Shown here piece after piece: positions 7,775 to 9,343 of a stretch of DNA of 9,343 nucleotides (position 1 is the stretch's first letter; every line of letters starts with the position of its first letter). The stretch covers positions 1 through 9,343 of the forward strand of contig JAAYTV010000406.1 of assembly GCA_012523655.1 (NCBI GenBank), written 5' to 3'. The notes beneath the pieces were generated by a model. It was not told the origin of the DNA, did no database searches, and saw nothing but the letters and a program-made list of their open reading frames with translations. A program made the position numbers and the translations under genes. The DNA comes from a bacterium (GTDB lineage: Bacteria; Zhuqueibacterota; Zhuqueibacteria; Residuimicrobiales; Residuimicrobiaceae).

Positions 7775-8025
7775 CAGGGCTCCTGCCGGCGGTCAGGGGC
7801 TGAGTCTAAAACCTGCCGCCAGAGTTGATGAAATTGCCGCACTTCTTCTTCATCCACAATCTGGATGGCAAAACCGGCGTGCACCATGACATGTTGTCCG
7901 ATCTGCACATCCGGCACATAGTCGAGGCAGACCATTTTACGAATGCCGTTGAAATCCACCCGCCCCATGAGCATGCCGTCCTGCTGCTCGAGATTTTCCA
8001 CTCTTCCGGGGATGGCCAGACACAT
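7774..8025 (-). CDS. hypC: HypC, hydrogenase maturation chaperone
   Basis: HypC is a small chaperone that forms the HypC-HypD complex, carries the iron fragment, and then binds the hydrogenase large-subunit precursor. I place the start at ATG 8025, giving 83 residues beginning MCLAIPG, the family hallmark. The Cys directly after Met becomes N-terminal when Met is removed and is the functional residue. The frame can be opened two codons earlier at a GTG (8031), but that start would bury the Cys, and its GTG overlaps the AGGAG (8035-8031) that serves the ATG. The rest reads as the usual OB-like barrel: a valine-rich first strand, a central DFNGIRKMVCLDYVPD segment, then VMVHAGFAIQIVDEEE. It starts 19 bases after the hypF stop and overlaps hypD by one base. 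Confidence 0.97.
   Translation of the reverse strand: MCLAIPGRVENLEQQDGMLMGRVDFNGIRKMVCLDYVPDVQIGQHVMVHAGFAIQIVDEEEVRQFHQLWRQVLDSAPDRRQEP
7780..7784 (-). promoter_or_regulatory. Ribosome-binding site of hypD within the end of hypC
   Basis: AGGAG on the minus strand stands five bases before the hypD ATG (7774) and lies inside the hypC coding end. With the TGATG stop/start overlap it supports translational coupling, giving matched amounts of the two partner proteins. Confidence 0.75.
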
Positions 8026-8030
8026 AACCA

Positions 8031-8035
8031 CTCCT
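8031..8035 (-). promoter_or_regulatory. Ribosome-binding site of hypC that decides its start
   Basis: On the minus strand AGGAG lies five bases before the ATG at 8025. The alternative GTG at 8031 overlaps the last base of this site, so it cannot use it. The same GCAGGAG sequence precedes hypD at the same spacing. Confidence 0.8.
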
Positions 8036-8044
8036 GCGTCATCT

Positions 8045-9343
8045 TTAAACGCGGTTTACATAGTGATTCTTGATTTTATTTGCATTCTGCACTTGGGCGG
8101 CGGCGATCACCGCCTGCCCTAACGCCAGACCGCCGTCGTTGGTGGGAACCAAATGATGGCTGATCACCAGGAATCCTTCCTTTTGCAGCCGCTCATGGAG
8201 GAGATGGAAAAAAAGTCGGTTTTGAAACACACCGCCGCTCAGGGCTGCAAGGGTGATGCCTGTTTTCTCCCGCGCAGCACGGCATGCCTGCAGAAAAATT
8301 TCTGCCACCGTGGCGTGAAAGCGCTGCGCGATCAGCGCAGGGGCGGCGCCGTGCGACCAGTCTTCCACCAGTCGGCGGATGAGGAAATCCGTAGCCAATG
8401 CGCCCGGGCCGGAAACCTGGGGCGTGGGGTAAGGATCGGCTGAACGATCATCGGCAAGCATCTCCAATTCCACGGCAGCCTGCGCTTCATAACTGATCTC
8501 GCAACGCAGTCCGAGCAGACCGGCGGTCGCATCAAAGAGCCGTCCACAGCTGGAGGTGAGAGGGCAATTGGTGCCTGTTTCCATCATGCGCATGATCAGC
8601 ATCAGCTCCTGTCTCGTGTGCCGATGGATCAGCGGCAGATCCAGCTGAAGAAAATCACGGCCATAGACCGCGTCGAGGTAAGCGGTTGTCATGCGCCAGG
8701 GCTGTCGAACAGCGGCCTCACCGCCCGGCATGGGGACCGGTTGCAGCCAGGCGAAGCGATTGTAGGAATGGGCATCGCCGATGAGCACTTCGCCGCCCCA
8801 GATGGTCCCATCCAGGCCGTATCCGCTGCCGTCGAGGATGATGCCGATACAAGGCTGGATGATTCGATTCTCCGCCATGACCGAAACCAGATGGCCGTGA
8901 TGGTGCTGCACACCCACCAGCGGTTTTTTCTTTTGCTTTCGCGCCCATTGGGTGGAGAGATAGTCTGGATGCAGATCGCAGGCGATGACCGCAGGTTCGA
9001 TCTCTAGCACCTGCTGTAGATGTTCGATGGTCTGTTGAAAAAAGGCCAAGGCCGGCGGATTGTTCAGATCGCCGATGTGCTGGCTGAGAAAAACATGCCG
9101 GTCGCGCGCCAGGGCGATGGTGTTTTTCAACTCGCCTCCACAGGCCAGGACCGGCACTGTAAGCCTGCAGGCCAGGTGAACCGGTTCCGGCGCATAGCCG
9201 CGCGATCGGCGGATCAGGACGGGCTTGTGCATCATCACGCGGGCCACCGAGTCGTCGCAGCGCTGCAGGATCTCCCGATCGTGAAAGAGGAAAAAGTCGG
9301 CGATTCGGTTTAATCGCTCCAACGCCTCGGCGTTGGCAATGGC
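8045..9343 (-). CDS. hypF: HypF, carbamoyltransferase of hydrogenase maturation (5' part cut by window edge)
   Basis: HypF hydrolyses carbamoyl phosphate and, through a carbamoyl-adenylate, passes the carbamoyl group to the C-terminal Cys of HypE. The frame is open from the right edge, so only the last 432 residues are seen, against roughly 750 or more in the family. The acylphosphatase and zinc-finger regions and most of the YrdC domain are missing. In visible numbering, residues 1 to about 57 are the end of the YrdC-like domain (IANAEALERL, then RRSRGYAP). The rest is the Kae1-like carbamoyltransferase domain: DLHPDYLST, the metal-binding H147-H151 pair in VQHHHGH, DGSGYGLDGTIWGGE from D171, SSCGRLFDA, SGGVFQN at 369-375, and TNDGGLALGQ from 401. 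All are intact. A TTG at 9322 is just an internal Leu of a conserved stretch, not the start. It is the first hyp gene of the cassette in this window. Cytoplasmic. Confidence 0.97.
   Translation of the reverse strand, partial: AIANAEALERLNRIADFFLFHDREILQRCDDSVARVMMHKPVLIRRSRGYAPEPVHLACRLTVPVLACGGELKNTIALARDRHVFLSQHIGDLNNPPALAFFQQTIEHLQQVLEIEPAVIACDLHPDYLSTQWARKQKKKPLVGVQHHHGHLVSVMAENRIIQPCIGIILDGSGYGLDGTIWGGEVLIGDAHSYNRFAWLQPVPMPGGEAAVRQPWRMTTAYLDAVYGRDFLQLDLPLIHRHTRQELMLIMRMMETGTNCPLTSSCGRLFDATAGLLGLRCEISYEAQAAVELEMLADDRSADPYPTPQVSGPGALATDFLIRRLVEDWSHGAAPALIAQRFHATVAEIFLQACRAAREKTGITLAALSGGVFQNRLFFHLLHERLQKEGFLVISHHLVPTNDGGLALGQAVIAAAQVQNANKIKNHYVNRV

Overview
All supportable genes lie on the minus strand, packed almost end to end, so transcription runs from the right edge to the left edge. 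Seven genes are visible, and both terminal ones are cut by the window. No gap between genes exceeds 80 bases. I see no rRNA, tRNA, CRISPR array, insertion sequence, attachment site or convincing terminator. The DNA is moderately GC-rich with no obvious compositional break. The genes fit a bacterium, probably one with a Gram-negative-type envelope: there is a two-membrane-segment sensor kinase with a large outside domain, a secreted glycoside hydrolase-like protein, and [NiFe] hydrogenase maturation genes. I cannot assign a phylum. FG-GAP-fused kinases next to unassigned secreted hydrolases make me suspect an uncultivated lineage of the Bacteroidetes/Chlorobi/KSB1 type, but this is a guess.

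Right part (5619-9343): a hydrogenase maturation cassette in the order hypF (3' part only), hypC, hypD, hypE. Their products together build the Fe(CN)2CO group of [NiFe] hydrogenases. HypF and HypE make the cyanide from carbamoyl phosphate; HypC and HypD form the scaffold on which the iron centre is assembled. Gaps are 19 bases, then a 1-base stop/start overlap, then 14 bases, which is strong evidence for one transcription unit. The diagnostic motifs are intact in all four, including the C-terminal cysteine of HypE, the four C-terminal cysteines of HypD, and the N-terminal Met-Cys of HypC once its start is corrected. No hydrogenase subunit, hypA or hypB is inside the window.

Middle part (2119-5582): a polytopic membrane protein resembling GT-C glycosyltransferases and DUF2142 proteins, then a 727-residue exported protein with the look of a TIM-barrel glycoside hydrolase of unassigned family. 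Gaps of 36 and 77 bases with no clear terminator leave open whether these genes are read from the hyp promoter.

Left part (1-2080): the first 693 codons of a sensor histidine kinase. It has an N-terminal signal/anchor, an outside domain of about 430 residues with integrin-like FG-GAP calcium-binding loops, one membrane helix, a PAS-like domain, and an NtrY-like HisKA domain; the ATPase domain lies beyond the left edge. It has no complete reading frame inside the window, so it is easily missed. Its phospho-acceptor box reads His-Gln instead of His-Glu/Asp. This kinase and the glycoside hydrolase-like gene beside it are the least conventional parts of the window. Their adjacency hints at a surface-glycan sensing or processing module, but that is inference.
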